Positions 41,465 through 55,022 of a DNA stretch of 64,000 nt are shown piece after piece (position 1 is the first letter of the stretch; the number at the start of each line of letters is the position of its first letter). Below the pieces are notes generated by a model. The model was not told the DNA's origin. It saw only the letters and a list, made by a program, of their open reading frames with translations, and made no database searches. Location: positions 4,589,001 through 4,653,000 of the forward strand of contig NZ_CP089518.1 in assembly GCF_025917685.1 (NCBI RefSeq). The letters are read 5' to 3'. The DNA comes from Bacillus cereus (GTDB taxonomy: Bacteria > Bacillota > Bacilli > Bacillales > Bacillaceae_G). Both the position numbers and the translations under genes were made by a program.

Positions 41465-42571
41465 CTACCGCTCCAAAACAATCCGCTGTTTCGTGATTTC
41501 TGCTAGTCTCCCGCGATCCACCTCATACTCAGCATCAACGCTTTGCGGAACCATTACTTTCCCGCCTTCAAGCATCACTTCCGGTGAAATAATATCGTTC
41601 TCCCAATGTCTACTAGAGGCAGATATATCGCCAGGAATCGTAAAGTTCGGCAATGAGGCGAGAGCAACATTTTGCGCTCGTGAAATCCCCATCTCTACCA
41701 TACCGCCGCACCACACGGGTATATTATGCTCCATGCAGTAATCATGAATTTGAATGGATTCTGTTAATCCGCCCACTCGCCCTGGTTTAATGTTAACGAT
41801 TTGGCAACTGCCAAGTGTAATCGCAACACGCGCGTCTTCTAAACTATGGATGCTTTCGTCTAAACAAATCGGTGTCTCAATTTTCTTTTGTAGTTGTGCA
41901 TGATCAAGAAAATCGTAATCCGCTAACGGTTGCTCAATCATCATTAATTGAAATTCATCTAATCGTTTCAATTTCTCTGTATCCGCTAATGTATAAGCTG
42001 AATTCGCATCAGCCATTAATGGGATGTTCGGAAACTCTTTGCGAATTTCTTTCAGTAATTCGTAATCATGATCTGGCTTTATTTTCACTTTAAAACGCTC
42101 GTATCCTTCTTCCGCATACTTCTCGATTTGTTTTAGCATAACCGGAATCGTATTGATCCCGATTACAACGCCGACCTCAATTTCAGACTTCGTTCCACCA
42201 AGCAATGTCGCTAATGACTTCTTTTGTCGCTTCGCATATAAATCCCAAACAGCACCTTCAATTCCGGCCTTTGCCATTCGGTTTCTCTTTATATGCTGGA
42301 ACAAACCAGGTATTTCATTCGGATGAGAAATCTCCACCTTTAATAAATCCGGTATTAAAAAATCCTGTAGCACATGCAGCGCTGTCTTCACTGTTTCTTC
42401 CGTATACCATGGCTCAGAGAATGCAACGACTTCGCCAAATCCAATGTGCCCGTCTGTATCTTCTAATTCAATGACGATACTCTCACGCTTTTCGTAAGTC
42501 CCGTAGCTCGCAGCAAACGGGATTACGAGTGGCATTTCCGTTATATGAAGTGTCGCTTTTTTTATCTCCAC
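41465..42571 (-). CDS. menC: o-Succinylbenzoate synthase
   Basis: 368 residues, enolase superfamily. It dehydrates SHCHC to o-succinylbenzoate in menaquinone synthesis. The catalytic KxK is in FKVKIKPD (about 163-170); metal ligands are in MADANSAY, IEQPL and CLDES; the second Lys is in NIKPGRVGG. The start GTG follows directly after the menE stop, with GGAGGAG inside the end of menE. It is the last gene of the men operon. Homologues in bacilli also racemise N-succinylamino acids. Confidence 0.93.
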   Translation of the reverse strand: MEIKKATLHITEMPLVIPFAASYGTYEKRESIVIELEDTDGHIGFGEVVAFSEPWYTEETVKTALHVLQDFLIPDLLKVEISHPNEIPGLFQHIKRNRMAKAGIEGAVWDLYAKRQKKSLATLLGGTKSEIEVGVVIGINTIPVMLKQIEKYAEEGYERFKVKIKPDHDYELLKEIRKEFPNIPLMADANSAYTLADTEKLKRLDEFQLMMIEQPLADYDFLDHAQLQKKIETPICLDESIHSLEDARVAITLGSCQIVNIKPGRVGGLTESIQIHDYCMEHNIPVWCGGMVEMGISRAQNVALASLPNFTIPGDISASSRHWENDIISPEVMLEGGKVMVPQSVDAEYEVDRGRLAEITKQRIVLER

Positions 42572-44020
42572 TTACATCTCCTCCACTAATTGTCTTAACT
42601 CTCGTCTTAACAATTTTTTCGAAGCATTTCGTGGTAATTCCTCTAAGAAGCACGCTTTCTTCGGTACTTTATATTTCGCTAATTTCTCCTCGCAAAAATG
42701 AAGAATTTCTTCTTCTGTTACCTCTCCACTTTTCACAACAAAAGCAGCTGGTACTTGCCCCCAACGTTTGTCCTTCATACCGACAACACCAGCCTCTGCT
42801 ACCGCCGGATGAGAGAGCAACACTTCTTCAATTTGAGCCGGATATATATTCTCTCCGCCAGAAATAATTAAATCACTGCGGCGATCTAATACGTATAAAA
42901 ATGCTTCTTCATCTAAATAACCGAGGTCACCAGTATGAAGCCATCCGTTTTGAATTGTTTCGCGCGTCGCATCTTCACGGTTAAAGTAACCGCCTGTTAC
43001 GTTTGGTCCTTTTACTACGATTTCGCCTTCCCCAAACGGCGGCACTATGACGCCATCTTTTTCAATACGAAGTTGACATTGAAATAGTGGTTTTCCAGCT
43101 GATCCTACTTTCGTTAACATGTAATCTGCGGATAACGTACAAATTTGTGATGATGTTTCTGTCATACCGTACGTTTGATACACAGGGATTCCTTTATCTA
43201 CACACGTTTCTAATAACGGTTTCGGCGCTGGTCCTCCGCCAAGTAACATGCATCGTAAAGAAGATGGATATGTTCCTTCTCCAAGTCTCTCTAATAAATC
43301 AGTTAACATTTTTGATACGACTGAAATAATCGTTACGCCTCTCGTTTGAAGTGCTTTATGAATAAAATCGGCATCATATTTCGGAACGAGTAAAATGCGC
43401 ATTCCGTACATAATATTTTTCATTAAAAGAGATAGCCCGCCAACGTGGAACATCGGCATACAAGCTAACCAACAATCATCATCGCGAAGCCCTAAGTTAA
43501 GCGAAGAACCGACTGCACTTGCCCAGTGATTGCCGTACGTTAAAATAACGCCTTTCGGTTTCCCTGTCGTCCCAGACGTATAAATAATTGTCATCGCTTC
43601 TTCTAAAGAGAATTCTTCTTGTATAGAGGCTTCTGCCTTTGGCCCATTCATCACTTCAGTGAACGAATAGACAGGAACACCCTTAGCCTCAAAATCTTGA
43701 TCCGTCACTAAACAAACAACTTCAGCATCATCCATTTGCCAAAGTAGCTCTTCTCTTGAAAGACGCGTATTTAAAAGCACAGCTACTGCACCTACGTAAG
43801 ATAGGGCGTGAATAACTGAAATCATCTCCATACCATTTTTCATCAGAACAGCCACCTTTTGCCCCTGCTTCACTCCAACGTGTGAAAGCTGTTCACAAAC
43901 AGATACTACTTTTTCATGCAGCTGCACGAAAGTAACCTTCTCCTCTTCAATTTCAATTGCAGTACGATCAGGTGTTAAAAATGCACGTTGCATTAACCAA
44001 TTAGGCATCGTCTCCATCAT
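42572..44020 (-). CDS. menE: o-Succinylbenzoate-CoA ligase
   Basis: 482 residues of the acyl-AMP-forming family. P-loop [13 protein letters not shown] at about 147-159, YGMTE near 280, GWLHTGDLG around 350 and the C-terminal lysine in [11 protein letters not shown] are intact. It adenylates o-succinylbenzoate and joins it to CoA for MenB. GAAAGGAGA lies upstream of a double ATG. It is separated from menB by 145 bp holding a terminator-like hairpin, so it may be expressed at a lower level than menB. Confidence 0.93.
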   Translation of the reverse strand: MMETMPNWLMQRAFLTPDRTAIEIEEEKVTFVQLHEKVVSVCEQLSHVGVKQGQKVAVLMKNGMEMISVIHALSYVGAVAVLLNTRLSREELLWQMDDAEVVCLVTDQDFEAKGVPVYSFTEVMNGPKAEASIQEEFSLEEAMTIIYTSGTTGKPKGVILTYGNHWASAVGSSLNLGLRDDDCWLACMPMFHVGGLSLLMKNIMYGMRILLVPKYDADFIHKALQTRGVTIISVVSKMLTDLLERLGEGTYPSSLRCMLLGGGPAPKPLLETCVDKGIPVYQTYGMTETSSQICTLSADYMLTKVGSAGKPLFQCQLRIEKDGVIVPPFGEGEIVVKGPNVTGGYFNREDATRETIQNGWLHTGDLGYLDEEAFLYVLDRRSDLIISGGENIYPAQIEEVLLSHPAVAEAGVVGMKDKRWGQVPAAFVVKSGEVTEEEILHFCEEKLAKYKVPKKACFLEELPRNASKKLLRRELRQLVEEM

Positions 44021-44041
44021 TCATTCTCCTTTCATGAAAGA

Positions 44042-44070
44042 AAGAGACTTGATATGACATCAAGTCTCTT
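44042..44070 (-). terminator. Terminator-like hairpin between menB and menE
   Basis: A 12-bp perfect stem (44042-44053 with 44059-44070). On the minus strand it is followed by the T-rich sequence TTTCTTTC, 22 bp before menE. Confidence 0.6.
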
Positions 44071-44165
44071 AGTTGTTTTGTTTCCGGTTTGATCTCATCT
44101 AACTGCGCCTCTACGTCAGGAGTTCCAACGCCCTCTTGTTCTAAGCAAGCCGCTTCCGCTTTTGA

Positions 44166-44984
44166 TCAAGGGAAACGAGGGAATTGACCGAAGTCGGGAC
44201 TGCGTTTTTCTTTGAACGCGTCGCGGCCTTCTTTTGCTTCGTCAGTTGTGTAGTACAATAACGTTGCGTCTCCAGCTAGTTGTTGAATACCAGCTAGACC
44301 GTCTGTGTCTGCGTTGAATGCAGCTTTTAGGAAACGAAGTGCCATTGGGCTGTTTGCTAAAATTTCTTGTGCCCATTGTACTGTTTCTGCTTCAAGTTCT
44401 TCTAATGGTACTACTGTGTTTACTAAGCCCATGTCAAGCGCTTCCTGTGCATTGTATTGACGGCATAGGTACCAAATTTCGCGAGCTTTCTTGTGACCTA
44501 CCATACGAGCTAAGTAACCAGCTCCGTATCCACCGTCAAAGCTTCCTACTTTAGGACCTGTTTGTCCGAATACAGCGTTGTCTGCAGCGATTGTTAAGTC
44601 ACATACGATATGAAGTACGTGTCCACCACCGATTGCATAACCTGCTACCATTGCGATAACTGGTTTAGGAATTGCGCGAATTAGACGTTGTAAGTCTAAT
44701 ACGTTTAAACGAGGGATTTGGTCATCACCTACATATCCACCATGACCGCGAACTTTTTGGTCGCCGCCAGAACAGAATGCACGTCCACCTTCACCTGTTA
44801 AAATGATAACGCCAACATTTGCATCATCACGAGCGTGTGCAAAAGCATTGATTAACTCCATTACCGTTTTTGGACGGAATGCGTTATGTACTTCAGGGCG
44901 GTTAATCGAAATCTTTGCGATACCATTGTATGTTGAATAAATAATATCTTCGTAATCGCCTTCTGTTACCCATTCAATAGCCAT
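44166..44984 (-). CDS. menB: 1,4-Dihydroxy-2-naphthoyl-CoA synthase
   Basis: 272 residues, crotonase fold. It cyclises o-succinylbenzoyl-CoA in menaquinone synthesis. Oxyanion-hole and active-site segments [11 protein letters not shown] and [13 protein letters not shown] are present, and the MenB signature [19 protein letters not shown] is intact with the catalytic Asp. GGAGGTAATAGTA precedes the ATG. It lies 69 bp after menH in the operon. Confidence 0.95.
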   Translation of the reverse strand: MAIEWVTEGDYEDIIYSTYNGIAKISINRPEVHNAFRPKTVMELINAFAHARDDANVGVIILTGEGGRAFCSGGDQKVRGHGGYVGDDQIPRLNVLDLQRLIRAIPKPVIAMVAGYAIGGGHVLHIVCDLTIAADNAVFGQTGPKVGSFDGGYGAGYLARMVGHKKAREIWYLCRQYNAQEALDMGLVNTVVPLEELEAETVQWAQEILANSPMALRFLKAAFNADTDGLAGIQQLAGDATLLYYTTDEAKEGRDAFKEKRSPDFGQFPRFP

Positions 44985-45053
44985 TACTATTACCTCCTTG
45001 TATATTTCTGATCTCCTCTATAAGTGCAACTTCCTTCTTAGATGAAAAAAGCA

Positions 45054-49008
<3,955 letters not shown>

Positions 49009-49058
49009 AATTGTCTCCCCCCTATGGGCGAAAAATAGTCATAATTACGCTTGATTTT

Positions 49059-49088
49059 AAGATACACCTCAAACGAAAGGCCTGTCAA
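49059..49088 (-). promoter_or_regulatory. Promoter of the men operon
   Basis: On the minus strand, a perfect TTGACA (49088-49083), an 18-bp spacer and TATCTT (49064-49059), about 50 bp before the menF start. Confidence 0.6.
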
Positions 49089-49136
49089 CGTTTAGCATTT
49101 CTGAGAAATTCACCTTCTCTTCCTAGAAAATAAACG

Positions 49137-49165
49137 TTGACACTAAATGATGCTTTTTCTACACT
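49137..49165 (+). promoter_or_regulatory. Promoter of menA
   Basis: TTGACA at 49137-49142, a 17-bp spacer, TACACT at 49160-49165. It is divergent from the men promoter, whose -35 box lies 48 bp away. Confidence 0.55.
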
Positions 49166-49202
49166 TAATTGTGTACAATATGTGACCTAAGGAGGATTCA
49201 AC

Positions 49203-50156
49203 ATGGAAATGAACGTCGAAACGAATTCCTCTCCTACGGCGCCAAAGCCAAGTAAACAAACAGGCTGGCGCATTTGGTGGAGTTTATTACGTCCCCATAC
49301 ATTAACAGCAGCTTTCGTTCCTGTTTTCATCGGAACAGCGTATGCGATGCAGGTCGGAGGTATAAATCAAATACATCTCCCTCTTTTCCTTATAATGCTT
49401 CTTGCTTGTCTTCTCATTCAAGCAGCAACAAACATGTTTAATGAATACTTTGATTATAAAAGAGGACTCGATCACGAAGGTTCAGTTGGTATCGGCGGCG
49501 CTATCGTTCGCGATGGCATTCAGCCTAAAACAGTACTTAACTTAGCATTTGGATTTTTCGGCATCGCAATACTATTAGGCGTTTATATTTGTATGAATTC
49601 TAGCTGGTGGCTTGCTGCAATCGGTCTTGTTTGTATGGCCGTTGCTTACCTTTATACAGGTGGCCCACTTCCAATTGCATATACACCATTTGGAGAATTA
49701 ACAGCCGGATTATTTATGGGTGTCATTATTATTGGGATTTCATTCTTTATTCAAACTGGAACTGTAACATCAGAAGTCATTTTACTATCTATTCCTAGCT
49801 CCATTTTAATTGGTGCCATTTTACTAGCTAATAACATTCGTGACTTGGATGGCGATAAAGAAAACGGTCGTAAAACGTTAGCAATTCTCGTTGGACGTGA
49901 AAGAGCCGTTGGTGTACTTGCTTCTATGTTCATCGTTTCCTATATTTGGACAATTGCTTTAATTATCGTGGGCATCGTATCACCATGGATGCTTATCGTA
50001 TTTTTAAGTGCACCGAAAGCATTTAAAGCGACGAAAGGCTTTATCGGCAAAAGCATTCCAATGGAAATGGTACCTGCTATGATTGCAACAGCAAAAACAA
50101 ATACAATTTTCGGTCTCCTAATGGGAATCGGATTATTACTTGGATATTTCCTTTAG
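49203..50156 (+). CDS. menA: 1,4-Dihydroxy-2-naphthoate polyprenyltransferase
   Basis: 317 residues, UbiA family with eight to nine membrane helices. It attaches the isoprenoid tail to DHNA at the membrane. The first Asp-rich motif is in NMFNEYFDYKRGLDHEG (about 79-95) and the second in NNIRDLDGDKENGRKTLAI (about 212-230). AAGGAGGATT precedes the ATG. It is divergent from menF and forms its own unit with a terminator. The order with menA across from menF-D-H-B-E-C is as usual in bacilli. Confidence 0.94.
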   Translation: MEMNVETNSSPTAPKPSKQTGWRIWWSLLRPHTLTAAFVPVFIGTAYAMQVGGINQIHLPLFLIMLLACLLIQAATNMFNEYFDYKRGLDHEGSVGIGGAIVRDGIQPKTVLNLAFGFFGIAILLGVYICMNSSWWLAAIGLVCMAVAYLYTGGPLPIAYTPFGELTAGLFMGVIIIGISFFIQTGTVTSEVILLSIPSSILIGAILLANNIRDLDGDKENGRKTLAILVGRERAVGVLASMFIVSYIWTIALIIVGIVSPWMLIVFLSAPKAFKATKGFIGKSIPMEMVPAMIATAKTNTIFGLLMGIGLLLGYFL

Positions 50157-50157
50157 A

Positions 50158-50184
50158 AAGGAGCTGCTGACGCGGCTCCTTTTT
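50158..50184 (+). terminator. menA terminator
   Basis: AAGGAGC pairs with GCTCCTT around a GC-rich loop and ends in T residues, starting 2 bp after the stop. Confidence 0.75.
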
Positions 50185-50266
50185 CATATACCAATTTCAG
50201 CTCATAATTCCTACTCTCAACGCTCATACTATGTAAAGAAACTGAATTGTAGGAAGGTGGACGACT

Positions 50267-50998
50267 ATGTTAACTCCACAACAAATAAATCAATTTAAAT
50301 CTATTTTAGAAAAACAACAGCAAGAAGTTGAACAAACAATACAAACTCATGAGAATACAGATCGTGCTTCTGAACGTGATTCAGTGGGAGAATTGTCTAG
50401 CTATGACAACCATCCAGGTGATATGGCTACAGAATTGTACGAACGTGAGAAAGATTTCGGGCTCATCGAATTTTGGCATAAACAACTAGAAGATACGAAA
50501 CATGCCCTACAAAAAATTGAGGCTGGTACGTACGGTATTTGCGAAGTGTCTGGTGAGGAAATTCCGTTCGAAAGATTAGAAGCGATGCCGACTGCTACAA
50601 CGTGTATACAGCACACTACAAATAAATTGGATATGAACACGCGACCAGTTGAAGAAGAGGTGTTGGCTCCTTCGTTTCATAAGCACGACGAAGATCATTC
50701 TGTAGAGTACGATGCTGAAGATGCATGGCAAGACGTCGCAAATTACGGAACGTCTGAAACTCCATCTGATTTAGAAAGACAGGATTCCAAAAACTATAAT
50801 GGTATGTACGTAAATAGTGAAGAGAATGTAGGCTTCGTTGAGGATTTTGAAAACTTTATTGGTACGGATATGTATGGTAAAAACCCACAAGTTTTCGCTA
50901 CAGAGGAACATGAAGAATATGAGCAAATGCTTGATGACTTTGAAGAACGTACTTTTAAAGGTGAATTATCTTCAAATGAATCTAGCTCCAAAGAATAA
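50267..50998 (+). CDS. yteA: YteA family TraR/DksA-type regulatory protein
   Basis: 243 residues. N-terminal coiled coil (1-60) and a DksA-like globular part. The zinc finger is degenerate: the canonical C-x2-C-x17-C-x2-C pattern reads Cys92-x2-Ser95-x17-Cys113-x2-His116. The signature GICEVSGEEIPFERLEAMP is intact, as in B. subtilis YteA. The C-terminal 120 residues are acidic and low in conservation. Family members may act on RNA polymerase as DksA does, but no function is proven for YteA. It lies next to menA, as in B. subtilis. Confidence 0.88.
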   Translation: MLTPQQINQFKSILEKQQQEVEQTIQTHENTDRASERDSVGELSSYDNHPGDMATELYEREKDFGLIEFWHKQLEDTKHALQKIEAGTYGICEVSGEEIPFERLEAMPTATTCIQHTTNKLDMNTRPVEEEVLAPSFHKHDEDHSVEYDAEDAWQDVANYGTSETPSDLERQDSKNYNGMYVNSEENVGFVEDFENFIGTDMYGKNPQVFATEEHEEYEQMLDDFEERTFKGELSSNESSSKE

Positions 50999-51030
50999 AA
51001 AAAGCATTCCGAAATTCGGAATGCTTTTTA
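50998..51030. terminator. Bidirectional terminator between yteA and csp
   Basis: AAAAGCATTCCGA pairs with TCGGAATGCTTTT around a 3-nt loop, with A and T tracts outside. Confidence 0.8.
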
Positions 51031-51041
51031 TCATTAGCTAA

Positions 51042-51254
<213 letters not shown>

Positions 51255-51385
51255 CTAAATAAAAATGAAACTATGAATCCACATGAAAAGGTGGATATAA
51301 AGGACATGAATGTATAACAAGCTTACAGCCTTTAATTCAACGTGCTTTATTTCCGTACCACATTATGTAGCTCAATAGTGACTTC

Positions 51386-51414
51386 ACTATATCACGCTCA
51401 ATCCAAAACGTCAA
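51386..51414 (-). promoter_or_regulatory. Promoter of the csp gene with long leader
   Basis: On the minus strand, TTGACG (51414-51409), a 17-bp spacer, TATAGT (51391-51386). The leader runs about 135 nt to the csp start and includes a small stem ATCCAC/GTGGAT (about 51271-51293). Such leaders mediate cold-regulated translation in other csp genes. The remaining DNA up to 51570 is AT-rich without further signals. Confidence 0.6.
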
Positions 51415-51570
51415 ATGAGAACACTTTCACTCCAGCGTTTTTTATAATCCTAGTATAACCATAAATTCCTATTCTATTTTACTTTTATTTGAAAATTAAC
51501 AAAACTACAGTTTTCTAATCTCGTTAAATTCTGTACAATAATGATTATCTATTACATTGAGGTGAAGAAA

Positions 51571-52353
51571 ATGAAGGCACATGAAATCGAATATAAATTA
51601 TATGGCGATGATATGCAGTTCGTTGAAATTGAATTGGACCCAGAAGAAAGTGTTATTGCTGAAGCTGGCGCAATGATGATGATGGAAGATCATATTGAAA
51701 TGGAAACAATCTTCGGCGATGGTTCAGGACCATCTGGCGGCTTATTTGGAAAATTAATGGGCGCTGGTAAACGTCTCGTTACAGGTGAAAGCATGTTTAT
51801 GACTGTATTCACAAATACAGGTCATGGCAAACGCCACGTATCATTCGCCGCTCCGTATCCAGGAAAAATTATTCCTGTTGATTTAACAGAGTATCAAGGA
51901 AAAGTCGTTTGTCAAAAAGACGCCTTTCTTTGTGCTGCAAAAGGTGTTTCTATCGGAATCGAGTTTACAAAGAAAATTGGAACTGGTTTCTTCGGTGGTG
52001 AAGGTTTCATCATGCAGAAACTTGAAGGTGACGGACTTGCTTTCATGCACGCAGGTGGAACAGTATATAAACGTGAATTGAAACCTGGTGAAAAACTTCG
52101 CATTGATACAGGTTGTCTCGTTGCAATGACAAAAGACGTTAACTATGATGTTGAATTCGTTGGAAAAGTAAAAACAGCTCTATTTGGCGGTGAAGGTTTA
52201 TTCTTCGCAACATTAGAAGGTCCTGGAACTGTTTGGATTCAGTCTTTAACACTTAGTCGCTTAGCAGCACGCCTTACAAGCCCAGCAGCTCAAAGTAGCG
52301 GTGAAGGCAGCGTTTTAGGCGGACTTGGTCGCCTTTTAGATGGGAAAGAATAA
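51571..52353 (+). CDS. AIM24 / TIGR00266 family protein
   Basis: 260 residues from ATG 51571 behind GAGGTGA; an in-frame ATG at 51541 has no site. The whole protein is the beta-rich AIM24 (TIGR00266) fold: [19 protein letters not shown], a central Gly-rich [19 protein letters not shown], and [18 protein letters not shown] near the end. The family is widespread; yeast Aim24 supports mitochondrial membrane organisation, and no function is known in bacteria. The gene stands alone with a terminator. Confidence 0.85.
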   Translation: MKAHEIEYKLYGDDMQFVEIELDPEESVIAEAGAMMMMEDHIEMETIFGDGSGPSGGLFGKLMGAGKRLVTGESMFMTVFTNTGHGKRHVSFAAPYPGKIIPVDLTEYQGKVVCQKDAFLCAAKGVSIGIEFTKKIGTGFFGGEGFIMQKLEGDGLAFMHAGGTVYKRELKPGEKLRIDTGCLVAMTKDVNYDVEFVGKVKTALFGGEGLFFATLEGPGTVWIQSLTLSRLAARLTSPAAQSSGEGSVLGGLGRLLDGKE

Positions 52354-52404
52354 ATAGTGTCCTTCTAGGGCCATAGCCATCAACTTAAGAGAATGAATAA
52401 AATT

Positions 52405-52443
52405 AAAGCACCCTTTCATAGTACTGCATGAAAGGGTGTTTTA
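52405..52443 (+). terminator. Terminator of the AIM24 gene
   Basis: AAAGCACCCTTTCAT at 52405-52419 pairs with ATGAAAGGGTGTTTT at 52428-52442 with one wobble. Confidence 0.75.
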
Positions 52444-52858
52444 ATTTTCGTCTACAAACAACAACACGTTGGTTGAGAAGTTACGCATACTAGGTGAAGA
52501 ATTCCGAAATAAATTTTCCGAATCATCAGTCCATGAGATTAGATAATATCTCCAGACATAATACTGTCCTCGTTTTTTCTCCATTTTGGTTCACCCCGCA
52601 TTATTTAGATGAAATCTGCCTTAAACTAACGGGGCAGGGTAGTTTGATAAGGTAATATTTGGATCAAGATAGATATAAGTAGAAAAATTAATAACACGGG
52701 GGATTTTTTTGAAAAAAATATTGGGGATGTAGATTTTTTTAAAAAGTAGTAAAAAGACTTTGCAACAAATAAATTAATAAGGTTTACTTCAGTAAAATAA
52801 GGTATATTATATTTGTTGAATAGATTCTCTTTAAAGACAAGAAAAGTAGGTGAACAAA
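52444..52858. other. Intergenic region without a confident gene
   Basis: About 415 bp. A 47-codon frame on the minus strand (52441-52584) has a GGGGTGA site but no recognised family and runs into the AIM24 terminator, so it is not called. The stretch 52590-52700 has more G and C than its surroundings, with GGGGCAG and ACGGGGG runs, and may be decayed coding DNA. Confidence 0.3.
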
Positions 52859-53008
52859 GTGGGAAAATATCAATTGGATTACAAAAGTCAGGTAGCTGTG
52901 GCAAAGTTTCATGAAAAACAGACGCCTGCCAAATTTGATAAAAAGCAGCAACTTGAAAAATTGCGTGCGGAGTATTTGAAAAAGAAGCAAAAACAAACAG
53001 ATAAATAA
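52859..53008 (+). CDS. Small basic protein, 49 residues
   Basis: Starts at GTG 52859, preceded by AGGTGA at a 4-nt gap, and ends at TAA 53008. The protein is very basic and Lys/Gln-rich (ends KKKQKQTDK), predicted to be one long helix with no membrane segment. Codon use and the ribosome binding site support a real gene. I do not recognise the family. It could bind nucleic acid, judging only from charge. Confidence 0.55.
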   Translation: MGKYQLDYKSQVAVAKFHEKQTPAKFDKKQQLEKLRAEYLKKKQKQTDK

Positions 53009-53126
53009 CATGTTACATTTCCCCTAATTTTCTGTATATGATGCAAACAAACACAAGAAAATAGGTAAGTTATTCATTGTTCAAATATATACAGGCTATT
53101 TTTTCAAACCTCTTACTTAATGAACT

Positions 53127-53164
53127 AAAAAAGTCGATTCCTTGAGATAGAAATCGGCTTTTTT
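53127..53164 (-). terminator. Terminator of the MerR-type gene
   Basis: AAAAAAGTCGATT pairs with AAATCGGCTTTTTT (one wobble) directly at the stop codon. Confidence 0.7.
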
Positions 53165-53936
53165 ATTTAGGTGGACTATACAAACCATTTTTAACCATAT
53201 AACATTCCATTGCTTCATTAAGCCATAACTCTTCTTCCTCTGTATAAGGAGAGGGCATCATCTTATTATATTGTTCTTCTATATCATCTACTTCTTCACT
53301 TAAAGAATACATCGTTTCTTCTCCGACATACTTAAGGGTTGCCTTCATATGCTGATCGACAAGCGTTTGTACTTCTGGATCATCAACATGTTTTCCAAAT
53401 AGCCTTTTTACTTCTTTTGATAAGCGCACAAACTCTTTATCTAGCGCTACCATCTCTTCTTCAGGCTTATTATATAATCCATCAACCAGTTCCTTCGGTA
53501 TATATTCTTCCAGCCATAAGCGTTGTTCGTTTTCTTTTTGGATACTGTTAATTAGACTCATTAATATGCTACTATCTACCTGCTCTTCTTCTTCAAGACA
53601 TATTATCGTTCTTTCAATCGCTTTTATCGAAACTTCAATTTGTTTTTTCTTTTCTTCAAAAGCTTCTCTTTGGTTTTGCAATGTTTCTTTTAAACTTATA
53701 TTCAAATTTTTCACATTGAGCATGACACGAATTTCTTCTAAACTATATCCTAATACTTTAAGACTCACTATTTTTTGGAATGCTAATATATCTCTATCTT
53801 TATATACACGGTGTCCTGAACTCATATTTTTTTCAGGTTTAAGCAATCCAATTTCATCGTAATATTGTAGTGTCCGTATTGATGTGCCTGTTCTCTTTGA
53901 AAACTCACCAATTGAATAACCTTTCTTTTTGCTCAT
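53163..53936 (-). CDS. MerR family regulator with TipAS-like domain
   Basis: 257 residues. Residues 6-75 are a MerR winged helix (YSIGEFSKRTGTSIRTLQYYDEIGLL; GHRVYKDRDILAFQKI), followed by a dimerisation coiled coil (about 80-120) and a C-terminal helical domain of TipAS type (about 125-250, with LVDQHMKATLKY and YTEEEELWLNEAMECY). TipAS domains trap peptide antibiotics or drugs. The gene's own promoter has the 19-bp spacer typical of MerR activation, so it should induce itself. AGGAGGAG precedes the ATG. Confidence 0.88.
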   Translation of the reverse strand: MSKKKGYSIGEFSKRTGTSIRTLQYYDEIGLLKPEKNMSSGHRVYKDRDILAFQKIVSLKVLGYSLEEIRVMLNVKNLNISLKETLQNQREAFEEKKKQIEVSIKAIERTIICLEEEEQVDSSILMSLINSIQKENEQRLWLEEYIPKELVDGLYNKPEEEMVALDKEFVRLSKEVKRLFGKHVDDPEVQTLVDQHMKATLKYVGEETMYSLSEEVDDIEEQYNKMMPSPYTEEEELWLNEAMECYMVKNGLYSPPK

Positions 53937-53968
53937 CCTACACTCCTCCTAACAATATGTTTACAAAA

Positions 53969-53999
53969 ATCATACTCCCTCACGTAACTGTAGGTTCAA
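53969..53999 (-). promoter_or_regulatory. MerR-type promoter with 19-bp spacer
   Basis: On the minus strand, TTGAAC (53999-53994), a spacer of exactly 19 bp, TATGAT (53974-53969). The spacer holds the imperfect dyad CTACAGTTACGTGAGGGAG. A 19-bp spacer is the signature of promoters untwisted by MerR activators. Confidence 0.75.
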
Positions 54000-54077
54000 G
54001 CCTTTTTTCAAAAAGAATGAATCAAGTCCCTCACTGCATATATTGAACTATACCTTTTCTTAAGGAGGGCTTTCTTG

Positions 54078-54800
54078 ATGCGTACTCCTTTATCCTTTGA
54101 TAAAGATACTGCCATACTGTTAGCATCTTGCTGCGATCTAACGTATGAACAATATAAACAAAATGGGATTTTTGAAATACCTGATGGATTCCAATATGTA
54201 CAAGGCTTTCAAGGAAAAGTGATTCAAACAATGGAATGGTTTGGATTCATATTAGAATCTGAAGATACAATTATTGTAGCTTTTAGGGGTACACAAACAG
54301 ATACAGACTGGATTATCGATTCACTCGTCAACCAAAGACCATACCCATACGCTTTAAATAGTGGAAATGTCCATAACGGCTTCCTTTCCATTTATGAATC
54401 TTGCCGAGATTCTATTATGGATATGCTCGTATCATTACCAGCCCATAAAAAACTTCTTGCAACAGGTCATAGCTTAGGAGGGGCACTCGCTACATTACAC
54501 ATACTAGATGCACGTATAAATACTGCCTTCTCACAGTACGGTCTTTATACATTTGCCTCTCCAAAAGTTGGAGATATCACCTTTCGAAATTATTATAAAC
54601 TGCAAGTAGCTAGTAGCTTTCGTTTCGTCAACTTATTCGATGTCGTTCCACTTCTCCCTCCCCGAAACATAAATTTTAATGATCGTGATTGGGAATATGC
54701 ACACGTTCATCACAACATGACATTTACGAAAAATACAAAATCCATTATAAATAATCATTCCATTACAACATACAAAACATGTCTGACTTCTCATTTTTAA
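54078..54800 (+). CDS. Lipase, class 3 (alpha/beta hydrolase)
   Basis: 240 residues from ATG 54078, behind AAGGAGGG (8-nt gap). Lipase_3 features: FRGTQTDTDW (oxyanion and lid region, about 70-79), VHNGFLSIY, nucleophile Ser132 in TGHSLGGALATL, Asp188 in VNLFDVVPLLP and His227 in NNHSITTY complete the triad. No signal peptide, so it may act inside the cell or be released by other means. It is divergent from the MerR gene. Confidence 0.88.
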   Translation: MRTPLSFDKDTAILLASCCDLTYEQYKQNGIFEIPDGFQYVQGFQGKVIQTMEWFGFILESEDTIIVAFRGTQTDTDWIIDSLVNQRPYPYALNSGNVHNGFLSIYESCRDSIMDMLVSLPAHKKLLATGHSLGGALATLHILDARINTAFSQYGLYTFASPKVGDITFRNYYKLQVASSFRFVNLFDVVPLLPPRNINFNDRDWEYAHVHHNMTFTKNTKSIINNHSITTYKTCLTSHF

Positions 54801-54876
54801 CCAGTAAACAATTGGAAATTAAATATCCTCATACTATAATAATATATGAAATTACTTTTGGATGAGGGGACCTTAC

Positions 54877-55011
54877 ATGTTAAAATTTATCTTTGCACTT
54901 TTTCTTATTGCACTTTTTACGGTTACAGGTTTCTTTACATTTTCATACTTTGCGACAGGAGAATATGATGGAACGGGTATAATATATACCGCTATCCCAT
55001 TTCTTTCTTAA
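54877..55011 (+). CDS. Small single-span membrane protein, 44 residues
   Basis: ATG 54877 lies 7 nt behind GATGAGGGG and ends at TAA 55011. Residues 3-24 form one hydrophobic helix (FIFALFLIALFTVTGFF), followed by a short polar tail ending TAIPFLS. A perfect terminator follows at 55023-55053, and the gap to the lipase gene is 76 bp. Both support a real small gene. The family is not recognised. Confidence 0.6.
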   Translation: MLKFIFALFLIALFTVTGFFTFSYFATGEYDGTGIIYTAIPFLS

Positions 55012-55022
55012 GCAAAATAAGT

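Noticed and set aside
52441..52584. 47-codon minus-strand frame with a GGGGTGA site
   Set aside because: It ends inside the terminator of the AIM24 gene and matches no family; kept only as a possible decayed gene.
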